DNA from: Circinella minor
Lineage: Eukaryota > Mucoromycota > Mucoromycetes > Mucorales > Lichtheimiaceae
Assembly: GCA_016758965.1 (NCBI GenBank)
Contig: JAEPRB010000159.1
Location: 1-64,000, forward strand
Reading direction: 5' to 3'
DNA length: 64,000 nucleotides
Notes under the pieces: model-generated
Seen by the model: only the letters and a program-made list of their open reading frames with translations
Told to the model about the DNA's origin: nothing
The model's database searches: none
Shown here: positions 22,071 through 34,287 of the stretch, piece after piece
Position numbering within the stretch: position 1 is the first letter of the stretch
How the letters are laid out: every line of letters starts with the position of its first letter
Translations under genes and position numbers: made by a program

Positions 22071-25000
22071 TCACCAACGATTATAAAATTGTTGAGGTTG
22101 CTGAGGTTGTTGAGTGGGTTGCTGTTGACCTCCCATACCAAATCCATTTTGTCCACCAAAAGCAGGTTGACCTTGCATTTGATTAAATCCAGTAGGTTGT
22201 TGCTGTTGGAACTGAGGAACACCAGCTAAATAAATATATTATATATAGATTCATGAGTTTACCAAAAAAAAAACCATTATTAAATCCCAATTGATCATAT
22301 ATACTTACGTTGTGGTTGATTTTGTCCAAATACACTAGGGCTACTATTGTTCAAGTTCTTAAACACAGAATACTTATCATTAGGATCTATATCAGTGATA
22401 TTAAGCAAAGTTGGGTTTTTTTTTAGTGAAAAGTTTGATATATAATTCATATTTCCATTCTTTTTTATATCTAAAAGCGCACAATTGGTTTTTAAACAAA
22501 GAACAAAAAAACTTACCATGATTTTGCATATTCACTTGTTGTTGATGGTTGAAACCGGTCGCTTGAACTGTCTGAAAATTATTAGGCTGGCCTGTCATTT
22601 GAGCAAATACTTGTGATGGTTGCAATGATGAACTAGATGAACCCATTGAGAATGAACCTTGTTGTTGAGGTGGTGGACGCTGTTGTTGTTGTTGTTGTTG
22701 TTGGCCAGCATTACCACCACCAAATGGATTATCTGGAGTTGCATTAGCCCAAGATCTTCCTTCGCTTTGAGAAGATTGATTTGACATTCCTGTAGCCATA
22801 GGAACCAATGGTTGGGGTAATGCAGCATTGACAGGAACATTGGTTACCATATTAGGTTGTTGCATCATCATGTGTTGCTGCGGTTGCTGCTGTTGTTGAA
22901 TAAATTGGTTTTGTTGAACAGGGGAATGTGCAGTAAAAGCAGGGTTTTGAGATGGTGGTGCCTGCATAAATTGTGATTGTTGTTGTGCAGGAGGTGGTGC
23001 CGATTGTTGTTGCTGTGGAATAAATTGATTTATGGGCGATCTTGGAGGGGGTGGAGGGGGTTGTTGTTGATTATTACCACCAAATTGCATCGCCATTTGC
23101 TGTACATTGGAAGAAATCTGTGGCTGCTGTGGTTGGTTACCAGTAGGACTTGTCCATTGAGATAACATCTGTACATCGACCTTATTATTTTGTTGAGGTG
23201 TAGGAGGAGTTGGACGTTGTCTTGGGGGGAGTGGAACAGGTGGTTGAGAGGGTGGTGGTGTAGGAATATGTTGTTGCGCTACAGGAGCTGGAGGCGCTGG
23301 TGGTTGTGGCGCTGGTGCAGACCATGCTGCTTTTGTTTGTGCCATTGCATCACCTACAGCTGGTGTTGATACAGCAGCTGATCCTGAGGATGGTGGTGTT
23401 GGTGTCATATTATTACTGTTTACTATAGCAGGAGATCTGCTTGGTGAAGATGCTGCTCGAGGTGCCCAAGCATCATCTGAAAACCCTGTTTGTTGGCGAG
23501 CAATACCACCACTGACAACTGGTGTTGGTGCTAATGGAGTAGATGATACGACATTATCTCTAGGTGGTGTTGCAGGTGGGCCTTGCTGTTGTTGTTGATG
23601 TGGTGCTGGCGATGTTACAGCAGCAGGTGTAGGTTGTAATGGTGTTGAACTCAATTGATTCTTGATTGTATCCATCATTGCTGTATTCACACCGCGTGGA
23701 GCTGCATTACTAGGTGTAGGTCGTCCTGTACCGCGTCGCTGTAAATGGCCCCCATTATTATTTCCACGATTAAATACAGGTGAACCTCCCTCTTGGGAAT
23801 TAAATTGTTGTTGTAATTGTCGTGCGAGTCGTTCATCTTCTTCAATTTGTGATTGTACATGATGCGAAGACCCACCAACTGCTCCACCCCAAGCTGCTGA
23901 TTCATCATCACTATCATCAATCACACTAGTGGCACCGAAGCTTACCGATTTTTTACCCTTCTTTCTGTTATATGATTGTTGCTGTTGATTATGAGCTTGT
24001 GGTAAAATGGTTGCTGGTACTGAATCTTCATCCGATGCTGGTTCCGGTTCATTAGATTCGATAAATCGTTGTAATCGTTGTACATGTGATTCCGACATAC
24101 CGAGTGATTTCATCTTTCTATGTGTTAAATTGTCCAGATCATTTTGACCCAACCCTTCTGCTTGGAATGTAGATGCATATCGAAGACTATTATTCATGGG
24201 AATATTGGCCTTCATGAAATAATCATACCAATTCCATCCTTGTTTACCACCACTACTACTTGAAGAACGACCTTCTTTTGAAAGATGAGCCAATGGGATA
24301 TCATCCCCATTATCTTCTGCTAAGCGACGACCTGTTTCTTGTTCAATATATTTTAAATCTGCAGCACACATTTTTTGAATAGGAACATCAATTTTAACAC
24401 CATTAATTTTGTGTAATCGAATCTTGTCATTATGACAACCCAGAAATTGGGCTTCCACCTTGAATGCACCACTTCGATCAGTCCATGTACGAACCTTGGT
24501 TGTATCAGGTTTTCCGGGATCTTGAGCTTGTTTCGGTCTTTCAGGTAATGAACGATTGTTAGGTAAGGGTATCGATTTAACAGCTTCAGCACTAGGCATA
24601 GCTCGACCAGCAGGTGCTTTATTAGGAGGTGGGGGTGCTGGTATTTGACTTCGTCGTGGTGAAGCACTTCCTGCAGAAGCAGCGGCTGCGGCTGCGGCTG
24701 CCTTGGTTTTACGTTCTTGCTCTTCCGCCACTTGTTGACGCTGTTTTTCTGCTTCTTCTTGTTCTCTACGATGACGTGCCTCTTCCTCTTCTAATCGTCG
24801 TTGTCTTGCAGCAACAGCTTCTGCTTCTCTTTGTTGTCGTTGTTCCTGTTCTTCTTGTTGTCGTTGCAATTCGTTATCACGTTCCAAATCAGCTTCATAA
24901 TCCTCTTGGAATTGTACATAGGTTGCTGGTACAATACCCGATCGTCCGTCCTGATATTCAATTGTCCACCAATCTTCACTACTCACATAATCCACTGCAA

Positions 25001-26442
25001 GTACTTGATCTTGTTCTTTCACTGATATTTCTTCTGCTCCTTCAGCATTGAAATCATACAATGCAACTGCCCACCGAGGTTCACATACTGGTTCAGGTTC
25101 TTGAGGTTCAGGTTCTGGTTCAGATACAGAGGGTGCTGGTGGTGCTGGTGGTATTGTGGATGAAATAGGTGCAGCTGATGATGATGTTGATGATAAATTG
25201 TTGTTGGCAAGTGACTTTGATTCTTCAATTTTTGAAACAATAGATTTAGCTTCCGACTTGCTTGATGCTTGGAAATCAAGTGTTGTTCGCGTAGCATCCG
25301 AAATTTCAACATGGATAGTTTTATTATCAAAAGTAGAATGAGCCACATCAGATATCGAAAATTGCCTTACAGGTGAAGCTTTATCAGTTTCACTTCCATA
25401 ACATAACATCCCGTTACCGATTAATAGATTGCCTTTGCTTTTCTTCTTCTTCTTTTTATCTACATCATATTCATGCACAGACCATGACACTGCTTCATCA
25501 CGGGCATTGGGTATTGATCGAGATTGCTGTTCTGGTGTATTTGGTGTATTCTAGAAATATGTATATAAATATATTTATATTTCAGGAATTATGAACAGGT
25601 GTTAATTATATATATAGTGGTCTTGTAACTTCTTACATGACTTTTTTCCTTTTCACAACCCAATTACTACTACTTACGGAAATTGCAGAAAATACGGAAA
25701 CTGAGGGTTGCTGAGCATCTTGAGGCTGATAAGATGGTTCATACTCTTCTGTTTCTGTTGTTTGTGTTGTGGGTTCAGTATAGTGTGTAGATGATTGAGT
25801 AACTGTTTTGTTCGATACCTAATTCATGATACATATATTCATATGTTTATTAATCCATTTTCTTATTTCCTCTATTCATCCCTTCTTTTTAATTTTTATT
25901 TTTACCTGTTGAATATAATTACTTGGAACAAGACCGATACTGCCACCTTTTTCTTTAGCAAGAAACCAATCCTCATCATCATTTTCGTATAAAACCATAA
26001 TATCATTTTCTTTAAACGATAATTCTTCATCCTGCAATGCAGTATAATCATAGAGTGCTTCGATCGTTCCAATCGGTTCTGCCTGTAAGTGATTTTTTTT
26101 TGTGTTTGTTTCCAAACAACAAGACGATTGTCAATACCATTTTTTTTAAGATTCAAAGAACAAAAAAAAATTGCTTTCCAAACTGATTATTCCGTTCCTA
26201 CTCTTTCCTCCCTGGTTTTTTTTTTTCTTTTCTTTGTCGCATACCTCGTCAATGTAGTTGGCTGGGACAAGACCGATAGGTCCCACTTCTTCAAGTGAAA
26301 CTGTTTTTAATTGTGCTTTCCACCAATCAGGGTCATCGTCTTTATCGAGAATATATAAAATATTATCTTCTTTAAATGTAAGTTCCTCGTCGGATTGTGC
26401 TTTATAATCATATAGCGCTTTGCATACAGCTGTATATTTCAT
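22071..26442 (-). CDS. SLA1: SLA1-like endocytic adaptor
   Basis: Six exons (26442-26245, 26082-25906, 25818-25678, 25550-22517, 22386-22309, 22225-22071) give 1260 aa. The order is SH3-1 (ALYDYKAQSDEEL to GLVPANYI, about 8-63), SH3-2 (ALYDYTALQDEEL to GLVPSNYI, about 71-123), a PH-like Sla1 region starting WSVHEYDVDKKKKKKSKGN, then SH3-3 (ALYDFNAEGAEEI). A charged coiled-coil rich in E/R/Q follows, then the SHD1 domain (RTWTDRSGAFKVEAQFLG) that binds NPFxD cargo motifs, then a SAM-like SHD2 (WNWYDYFMKANIP). The tail is P/Q-rich with xxxQxTG sites (VFAQMTG, TVQATG, QQQPTG) that resemble Ark1/Prk1 kinase targets. In yeast Sla1 links cargo, clathrin and actin nucleation at endocytic patches, and this protein should do the same. 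Confidence 0.93.
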
Positions 26443-28313
26443 TGTCGTTTATATAATTTTTCAAAATAAAAAAGAGTTAGGTGGAGAATGAGAGATAGAG
26501 AGACAAAAAAAACAAGAATTATTATATATTAATAGTGACTGGAATGGGTTTTTGAATGTTGATAAAAAAAAGCAATAATAAATAGTTTTTTTTCGAAATC
26601 GGGAAGAATTAATGAATGATTAAGGGAAGGGAGAAGAAAGAAAGGAAACAAAAACTTCCCAATGAAAAGTAAAAGGTTTCTTAAAGAGAAAAGAATAAGT
26701 AAAAGAAGGGAGATGAGAGAGTAAAGATGAGTTTTGGTCTTTTCTTCTTTCTTTTCTTTTCTTGTGTAAAGAAGAAGGGTAAAAGAAAAAATATCTCGAG
26801 CCTTTTTTTAGCTGAAATATAACTTCAAGGGAAAAGCAAATAAGTAACCAAAGGTTGACTTTCCTAATTTGGTTTGTTGCACGGACTTCAGTTTTGCACT
26901 ACTGTTTTATTTCTTTTTTTTAAAAAAAAAAGTGTATCAATTACATTTCTGATAGAATGCGGCATTTACATGATGACTTTATTTATAGTTTTCATTATGT
27001 ACTTCAAATATGTATGGTTTCTATGGTAATAAATAGTTTACTACTAGGTATAATATAATAAATAGTAACTATGTGGCCTTTGAATTGTATCACAAAAAAC
27101 ATGTAATGGAATAATAGAAGTGCATAGATCGAAAAATATTTATATCTTTTAACAATAGCAATTGGTGTGACACTGGAGACAAATGTATATTCCACTGTTT
27201 TCATTATTAGTGAAAAAAAAACTGTTGATATTATTCTTTTTCTTATATTATCTTTTATATACATTAATAATATACTCCTCTTTTCCAACAAATCATAAAA
27301 TTTTAATAATAAACTACAAAAAATATCTGACAATTTTGGCATTAGAGAAAAAAGACCAACGCTTCATTATATATATATATCTATAAAAAAAAGCGTGTTT
27401 TCAAAAAAAAAAAAAAAAAAAAAAAAAAAGCCACGTGGGTGTGTAAAATATTGATTATTATTATAAAAAAAGGGCATATAATAAACCATTGTTGTGTGGT
27501 TGTCAGTCATTTATAATAATAGTGGATAATATATCACTATATACTTTTTTACTGCATAAAATGATAAATCATTTCGGAGTGTATTATTGTTATTATTATT
27601 TATTAGATTTTTCATGCACTTTGAAAATATATATAATTAAGGTGCTATAAAAAGTCTAGAAGCCTGTTGCTAAGCTACTTATTTCAATAATATAATATAA
27701 TATAATATAATTGATTTAATATTTCTAACTAAAGTATTTTTAATAAAAAACAATCGTTTTTTTTTTGTTTATAAAATTATATGCAAGGAAGAAGTACACT
27801 TAATAAACTTGAAACAGTACGAATTAAAGAAAGGAAGAGAGAAACGGTCCCTTAGATCCTTCATTTTTTATTATTTATTTTTTTACTTGTAAACCTTCTT
27901 CCCCTTAAAACCTTTCTCTTGCTCCGCTGTCATTCGGTTACACACAGGCTTAACCTCCCCTTTGAACATTCAATAATTGAATATTATGGGTATCATATCT
28001 TACGCACACTCGTGTTTCTTTCTTTTTCCGTGCTGGGGGCGTGTGTGCATTTGGACCCCTCGCTTTCATTATCTTTTAACTTGTAACCGTTTTGTTTCTT
28101 TCTTTTCTTTTCTTTTCTTTCTCTTTTTTCCTCTTACTTCTTTTACGACTCATTATTTCACAATTGCTCATTGACTTTTAGCTATTATCTTAACAATAGA
28201 AACCGCGCTTTTTATATATATATATTTATATATTTACACTACTATTTATTCTACGCCTTTACTATTATTATTATTAACCTCTGACAAAAGTACAAAAAAG
28301 CTCATTCTAAATA
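26443..28313. other. Divergent promoter region SLA1/RSR1
   Basis: 1.87 kb between two divergently transcribed genes. It contains a poly-A run (about 27400-27429) abutting CACGTG, several TA tracts, and a pyrimidine-rich segment (about 28090-28140) before the GTPase start. I see no gene. Confidence 0.55.
27400..27437. promoter_or_regulatory. Poly(A) run adjoining a CACGTG E-box
   Basis: About 30 A residues are followed immediately by GCCACGTGGG (CACGTG at about 27432). Poly(dA:dT) next to a bHLH-type E-box is a common layout for nucleosome-depleted fungal promoters. It lies between SLA1 and the GTPase gene. Use as a promoter is inference. Confidence 0.3.
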
Positions 28314-28925
28314 ATGAGAGAATACAAATTGGTTGTATTAGGTTCCGGTGGTGTTGGTAAATCAGCTTTGGTAAGTTTTGAATGATATTTGCCTAAAACT
28401 TGTTTAGTTATTAAAAAGTAGTGTGTGTGTGTGTATGTGTATACAAGGAGAAAGGAAAAAAGAAGAGAATTCTCATTTTTTTTTTTGTATATCTTATATA
28501 TATATATAATTTATTTTACTTGTTATTGTTGGATTTATCTGCGGCGACGATCCATGGCTATGAATACGATAAATATTAATGTTTTATACGAAACGAATAC
28601 ATATATGTACACAATCAAAAGACAGTTCAATTTGTACAATCCATATTTGTAGAAAAATATGATCCAACAATTGAAGATTCATATCGTAAACAAGTAGAAG
28701 TGGATGGACAACAGTGCATGTTAGAAATACTGGATACTGCTGGCACAGAACAGTTTACTGCCATGCGAGATTTATATATGAAAAGTGGTCAAGGATTTCT
28801 TTTGGTTTTTTCAATTACAAGTATGGTGACATTAACTGACTTACAAGAGTTACGTGAACAAATTCTTCGTGTTAAGGACAGTGATAATGTAAGTACTTTC
28901 TCTTTTCTTTTCTCTACAATGACAG

Positions 28926-28964
<39 letters not shown>

Positions 28965-29240
28965 AATATATGATTATACATTTGTTATTAACTATGGTTA
29001 TGACGTCAGGTACCGATGGTCTTAGTTGGAAATAAATGTGATTTGGAAGAGGAACGTATGGTTTCAAGAGAACAAGGTATGATGTTGTCACAAGAATGGG
29101 GCGGAAAACCATTCTATGAAACATCAGCCATGTATAAAATCAACGTAGATGAAGTATTTTATGATCTTGTAAGACAAATCAATCGTCAAATGCCAGGTCG
29201 AGAAAAACAAAAGAAAAAGTTAAAGTGCCTTGTTCTGTAA
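28314..29240 (+). CDS. RSR1: Rap/Rsr1-type small GTPase
   Basis: Three exons (28314-28370, 28622-28888, 29010-29240) give 184 aa. The P-loop is GSGGVGKSA. The effector region [11 protein letters not shown] is of Ras/Rap type. Switch II is [16 protein letters not shown], with Thr in place of Ras Gln61, which is the Rap/Rsr1 signature. NKCDLE and ETSA complete the G domain. The polybasic KQKKKLK tail ends in CLVL, a CaaX box favouring geranylgeranylation and plasma-membrane attachment. In yeast Rsr1/Bud1 marks bud sites, and in filamentous fungi it directs hyphal tip polarity. The 34-bp GA tract at 28929-28962 lies in intron 2. Confidence 0.92.
28929..28962. repeat. (GA)n tract in GTPase intron 2
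   Basis: Perfect GA dinucleotide tract of about 34 bp between the exon-2 donor (28889) and the exon-3 acceptor (29009). Confidence 0.95.
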
Positions 29241-29298
29241 AAAAAAAATTGCTTCCCCAAAAATTCTTTTTCCCCCTTCTTTATATTTACCCCCTCTT

Positions 29299-29300
<2 letters not shown>

Positions 29301-29388
<88 letters not shown>
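29301..29388. repeat. Double poly(T) tract
   Basis: 39 T residues, a CCTC interruption, then about 45 T residues. They lie 60 nt after the GTPase stop codon and 200 nt before VAC7. On the plus strand they fall in the GTPase 3' region. Length may be inexact, because such tracts are error-prone in assembly. Confidence 0.9.
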
Positions 29389-29390
<2 letters not shown>

Positions 29391-29586
29391 ATACAACATA
29401 ACAGGACACCAAAAAGAGTTTTTTTTTTTATTATTTTTGCTCCCTTTCCTTATCTCTTTTACTTATCCTTTTCTCTCGCTCTCTCTTTTTCTTCTACTTT
29501 TCTTTATATATAATAATTTGAATACTACTGCCATTAATAATAACTATAAATCTTGACACTTTGTTCTCGTTTTTTTTCTAAATGCC

Positions 29587-31791
29587 ATGGAGGAATTACA
29601 ATCACCTTCACAACCTATTTCAACCAGGGGTAGCAATAAGGTGTCATCGTGTTCGGCTATTGCTGCCGAGCAACCACCGTTCTCGACTGAGGTAATACAA
29701 CAACCTCCTGTCGTTACCAAGCCAACAAAAACTAATTCACAATCACAACAAGGAACAACCAATCGCCGACCGATGTTCCCAACACTACATAATGATAATC
29801 CACTTGGACGCGACTTCTTATTAACAAACAACAATTTTGACCGTAACTTGACAGTTGAAAAAGCACGTTTTGAAGCACCACAAACGCTCATTACCCCTGC
29901 TGACGAGATACCACCCCCATTTTCTAACTATCCACCAGATGAATCGTTATTATCATCTTCTGCAGAAGCTCGTTTTCCAACATTCGCTAGTTCAGTTCCG
30001 ATTGGTAACGCTTTTTCATCGTCCATTTCAACTAATGGTGGAAGTGGTAGTATTGGATCGCCATTAATGCCAAGTTCTTCTTTGAGTCCTTATTCTACAT
30101 TGACGGATCGTAGCGAGGTATAGATAAATATGTTAAATCCTTTTTTTTTTCTTATTTTTTTTTTTTTTTTTTTTACAAAAGAGAATATAATTGATATTGA
30201 ATGTTGTGGTATATAGAATGAAAGAGGAAATCGCCGATCGGCAAATAAGAAACGAAAACGACCTCCCATTCCAATAAATGGGACAGCTAGTCCAGCTGAA
30301 GTATTTCATCGAAATCTTGTTGATGCTGTATCAAATGTTGAAGGTAAAGAAAAAGAAAAATTATATGTACAACCAAAGGAGAAAAAAAAGGAACTAAAAT
30401 CAAAGAATTGATATATTGGGGATAGATTCCGACGAAAATGAACGATACGTTTATCATACATCATCCCATTCAGATTTAAACTATCCATATCTAAATCGAG
30501 CTTATACGATACCAACGCAAGAAGCAGAACAAAGTAATAACATTAATAATAATAATAGCCGTCGATGGTTAAGTGATTGGTTTCGTCCTTCTTTTGCAGC
30601 TATTTCACCTCATGAGCCATCTAAAAGAAAAAGTCGAGATGAAGATTTGTCATCTGTTTATCGACCCAAATTAAGAAGTTATGTCATGGATTATCCACAT
30701 CGATCCAAAAAAGATTATTATGACAACCATTATCCGGATAAGTTGATGTATCATTCACCATCAGCAAATAGACGAAATGGCAATAGACCCATGTTCTCTT
30801 ATGGTGATGGAGGGTATACAAGTGATGATGAAGAGGCTGCTGCACCACTATTATTCAGCAGAACAGCTCGAAAACAAAAAGTATCATCCCTAGCATCACA
30901 CGACAATTCATCATGGTAAAGAAAAAAAAAAGATCATCCGTTTAATTCTATTATTATAATTAACAGCAACAACAATATAAACAACTTTAATCTAATTATT
31001 TAATTACCATTTCTTTAGTAGTCGAATATGTTTTAATGTTACTATTGGATTGTTTGCAGCATTTATCTGTATATTTTTACTTACACTCTATCGAGCTACA
31101 CCATTAACTGATATGTCCATTCAATTAGGCCGAGTTTTGGCTTCTGATAAAGAGCTTATTTTTGATTTACAAGTGAAAGCCAATAACTGGAATTGGTGGA
31201 CAGTACATATCGCTGATGCAGATATTGCTGTTTTTGCTTTCAGTCAAATTGTACCTCTGAGCAATATAATGGAATCCAACAGCAGTAATCTAACAACAAC
31301 AGTAGCAGCAGGAGACCCGGTTCCAGAATATTTGGGAAATTTTTATCACTTTGATGAACCATTATCGTTTCCGTCTACATTTATTATTAACAATCCAGCA
31401 AAAGCCATATCGCAAATCCGTATAAAAAATCCCGGTGCGGATAAAACTGGCAGTGAACGGTGGTAAGTAATAACAACAACAACAATAGTAATGATAACAG
31501 AAATCATATAACATCCCCCCCATCTTTCCCATTACGTATTGAAAAAGAAACTCATATATATCTTTATATATGTATCCCAAAATTAGGTCTAGGATGATCC
31601 GATATCCATATGGACTTGTCACGCGAGGTGTCTTAAAATATAACCCAATATCTTCTGTACCCATTTATCCCCAATCTGCTGTCATTTGTTTTGTTGCTCG
31701 AGTAGACCCAACAAGCGGGGCAATCTCAGAAGACCCTGATCAAGGGTATTGTTCAAAAAAAGATAGTAAAGACCAGATACATCGGTTTTAA
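29587..31791 (+). CDS. VAC7: VAC7-like vacuolar membrane protein, Fab1 regulator
   Basis: Five exons (29587-30117, 30217-30343, 30426-30915, 31019-31462, 31587-31791) give 598 aa. The long polar, Ser/Pro-rich N-terminal half includes a basic KKRKRPP segment. A single membrane segment (FNVTIGLFAAFICIFLLTLY, about 384-403) follows. The lumenal C-terminal domain has the VAC7-type block around ASDKELIFDLQVKANNWNWW and VHIADADIAVFAFS. In yeast, Vac7 activates the PI3P 5-kinase Fab1 on the vacuole, raising PI(3,5)P2 to control vacuole size and osmotic response. The exon-4 acceptor is a tandem TAGTAG, so isoforms with or without one Ser are possible. An out-of-frame ATG 5 nt upstream opens a short overlapping uORF. 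Confidence 0.78.
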
Positions 31792-32004
31792 ACGTAATTT
31801 TTATATATATATAATGGATCATTTTTCTTTAATTATATACCCCCAACACACACACCTTCCAACTACATACACACACTTATGCATTCATCATCATTACAAA
31901 CCCAGAAAACAAAAAGAAAAAAATCCATCTATATAGCATCCATGTTTCATATATACACATTATTATTGTCATTATACACACTTCTTCATGATACCATTTT
32001 TATT

Positions 32005-33226
32005 TCAGATTTGATTAAATGCTGTATTTCCATCCTTTGTCAAAATTTCAATTATTTTTCCATTTGCTAATGGAATTTCTCCAGTTGAGTAACCATGCAA
32101 TTGCCTATCAAACAAAAAAAAAATCTCATTAATGATAAAATGTCCTAGGAAATACACATTCATAACCACTACATTTTTTTAAGAATTACTTTGCTATTGT
32201 TTCGAGTGGTGTCCATGAAGAAAAATCAGCGTCAGGCATAGCTTGTCTATTAGCAGGGGTATCTAATGTGACACTATATTTTTGTTCAAAAGAGAATATA
32301 AAGTTAGCTTCCGAATATATCGAATTATAAAATTTAATTCTTACGACAAGAAACGATTACTTACGGACAAATGGCAGTTGCCTTTGCACCTTTTGGTAAT
32401 CCACCACCAGGTGCTGCAAGATCTTGTACAAGATGGTGAACTGCTGCTTTAGATATACCATAACCGATCATACCTATTGAATACAGCTGAATGAATTAAT
32501 TATACTACTGTTCTTTTCCTTGATTTCAACACTTAATAGACACACGCATAAACATACCTGGTGTTGGATTCAAAGCAGCTAACGCGCCTGTTAAAACTAA
32601 AAGACCGTTACTATAAAAACATTAGCTTAATAAGATTTGTCACATATCTTTCATTTTACATACTCATCCAAATGACGCGCAGCTAAACGAGCAGCAATCA
32701 AAGAAGAAGAAACCGATTGCTTCAACATTAGATCACTATTTTTAATAAAATCTACACAATATATAGATTATGGTTTAAGTTATTCTTTTATATATATATA
32801 TATATATCTATAGTAAAATAATCATGGGTCTTCTTTTTCTTACAATGATAACTTACTCTTGCTTGCAGCATTTCCACCTGCCCATCCACCTGCAACACAA
32901 AATAACGCCTTTAACTTTTCGCCTTTAAGTAATGTTTCAAAGCTTTGGTCTAACTTGGTAGCTTGTGTTTGAAGATCTTCGTTAGCATTAACAAGTGTGT
33001 TAAATTGCGCTGCTTTATTTTCAACCAGATCAATGTTGGTGACAGCCTACAATGAATGAAGTAGTTTGTTCTAGTCATTTCGATTTTTACAAGAACAAAT
33101 ATAACACGTTATATATATTTTAAAAGTGTGTAGCTTCTTAAAACATACCCAACCCCGTTCCTTAAAGTAGTTTACAAGTACTCTTCCAAGTGCACCAGCA
33201 CCGCCATAAACTGCGAGATGACTCAT
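32005..33226 (-). CDS. QDPR: Quinoid dihydropteridine reductase
   Basis: Seven exons (33226-33149, 33046-32857, 32751-32664, 32610-32558, 32473-32365, 32273-32190, 32104-32005) give 233 aa, the usual size for the family. The N-terminal motif [17 protein letters not shown] is the short Rossmann motif of [15 protein letters not shown] marks the following loop, LVLTGALAA leads to the active site, and [11 protein letters not shown] supplies the Tyr-x-x-x-Lys pair. The enzyme uses NADH to regenerate tetrahydrobiopterin from quinonoid dihydrobiopterin after aromatic amino-acid hydroxylation. That pathway is documented in Mortierella alpina and is generally absent from Dikarya. The gene converges on VAC7 (213 bp apart) and diverges from the four-TM gene. 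Confidence 0.9.
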
Positions 33227-33765
33227 GTTAATCGAATATAAACAATAATATAATAAACAGGAACCAGACGCGAAACAAGTTGGTTTAATAAATTTTTGAA
33301 GGACCGTGGGATTTTTCATTCACGCTAAAATTGATGGCACCCAACTTTCTGCATGTTTCGGTAGGATTTCCCGAACATTCTAAAAAAAATTTTCGATCAA
33401 GGGTGGAAAAAAAAAAAGAGAGGTTAAAAAAAGCATGGGAAAAAAGTCTGTAAATATACACCGGTACACGCACACCGCTGTCGATATTATATGTATATCT
33501 ATTCGATCTTCCTTCCAATGGAAATGTTTCGGTTCAGAGAACTTCAGTTATCATGGATATTTGATTACATCCATAGCAAATACCCTTTCACGCATGCGCG
33601 AATAGATATACAGTTCTTCATGAAAAGATATAAATCACCCATGTATGATTTTGCTACCTAACTACTCTCTTTCTTTTTATAATCAAGAACATCTTGATAT
33701 ATTTTCGTTAACAACAAAAATTATTTTTACTATTACTATTTTAATTATATAAATAAATAATAATA
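33227..33765. promoter_or_regulatory. Divergent promoter region with CGCATGCG palindrome
   Basis: 539 bp between the divergent QDPR and four-TM genes. It holds the perfect palindrome CGCATGCG at 33591-33598 inside a longer CACGCATGCGCG. Two promoters are implied by position. No other feature. Confidence 0.4.
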
Positions 33766-34287
33766 ATGGATTCTTCTGGTGGTAACGGCGGGGGAGGTTA
33801 TGTCGGTTCTTTCATCGCTAACTCGTGGGTCCGCTCTACCTGGATTGCCTTCTTTACCTTGTGGGTACTGTGGGGTTTATCCTATGTCTTCCGCCATGCA
33901 TTTCTTCGAGATGATACAGTTGCCAATTCAGCAACGGATCCTGCGATGGGAGCAACAGATCCAGAAGCGGCCGGGAAAACTAACGTTCTTCAACGAACCA
34001 TGGGCAAAAGTGGTTTCAATCGTCGTTTCCGTAACTTCCATAGTATTATGCGTGATTCCGTCCTCATGCTTTTGAGTGTCCTTGTATTGAATACATTTGG
34101 TGTTGGATCGACTCGTGCTGCTCTTATTTTGTCTTGGATCTTTGTTATCTTTGCAATCCTTTATGCTATTAGTGACTTCGTGTATGAAAATCGTTATATT
34201 CGTATCATTTTCAGCATTATTTTGTATGCTTGTGCACTAGCTATTGGAGGAAACGCAATGGCCCGTGGTTGGACTGGTTATTACTAA
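33766..34287 (+). CDS. Hypothetical four-TM membrane protein
   Basis: Single-exon 173-aa protein that I do not recognise. The N-terminus is Gly-rich (SSGGNGGGGY). A first hydrophobic helix covers about residues 24-44 (WIAFFTLWVLWGLSYVF). A polar loop with an RRFRNFHS segment follows. Three further hydrophobic helices lie near 95-113, 118-138 and 147-166, separated by short loops such as DFVYENRYIR. The protein ends GWTGYY. Codon use and the coding texture, with no intron and no low-complexity bias, look real. It is probably an integral membrane protein with both termini on one side. No function is proposed. Confidence 0.8.
   Translation: MDSSGGNGGGGYVGSFIANSWVRSTWIAFFTLWVLWGLSYVFRHAFLRDDTVANSATDPAMGATDPEAAGKTNVLQRTMGKSGFNRRFRNFHSIMRDSVLMLLSVLVLNTFGVGSTRAALILSWIFVIFAILYAISDFVYENRYIRIIFSIILYACALAIGGNAMARGWTGYY

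Noticed and set aside
29186..29556. Poly-Lys and poly-Phe ORFs
   Set aside because: They are translations of the poly(T)/poly(A) tract on the two strands.
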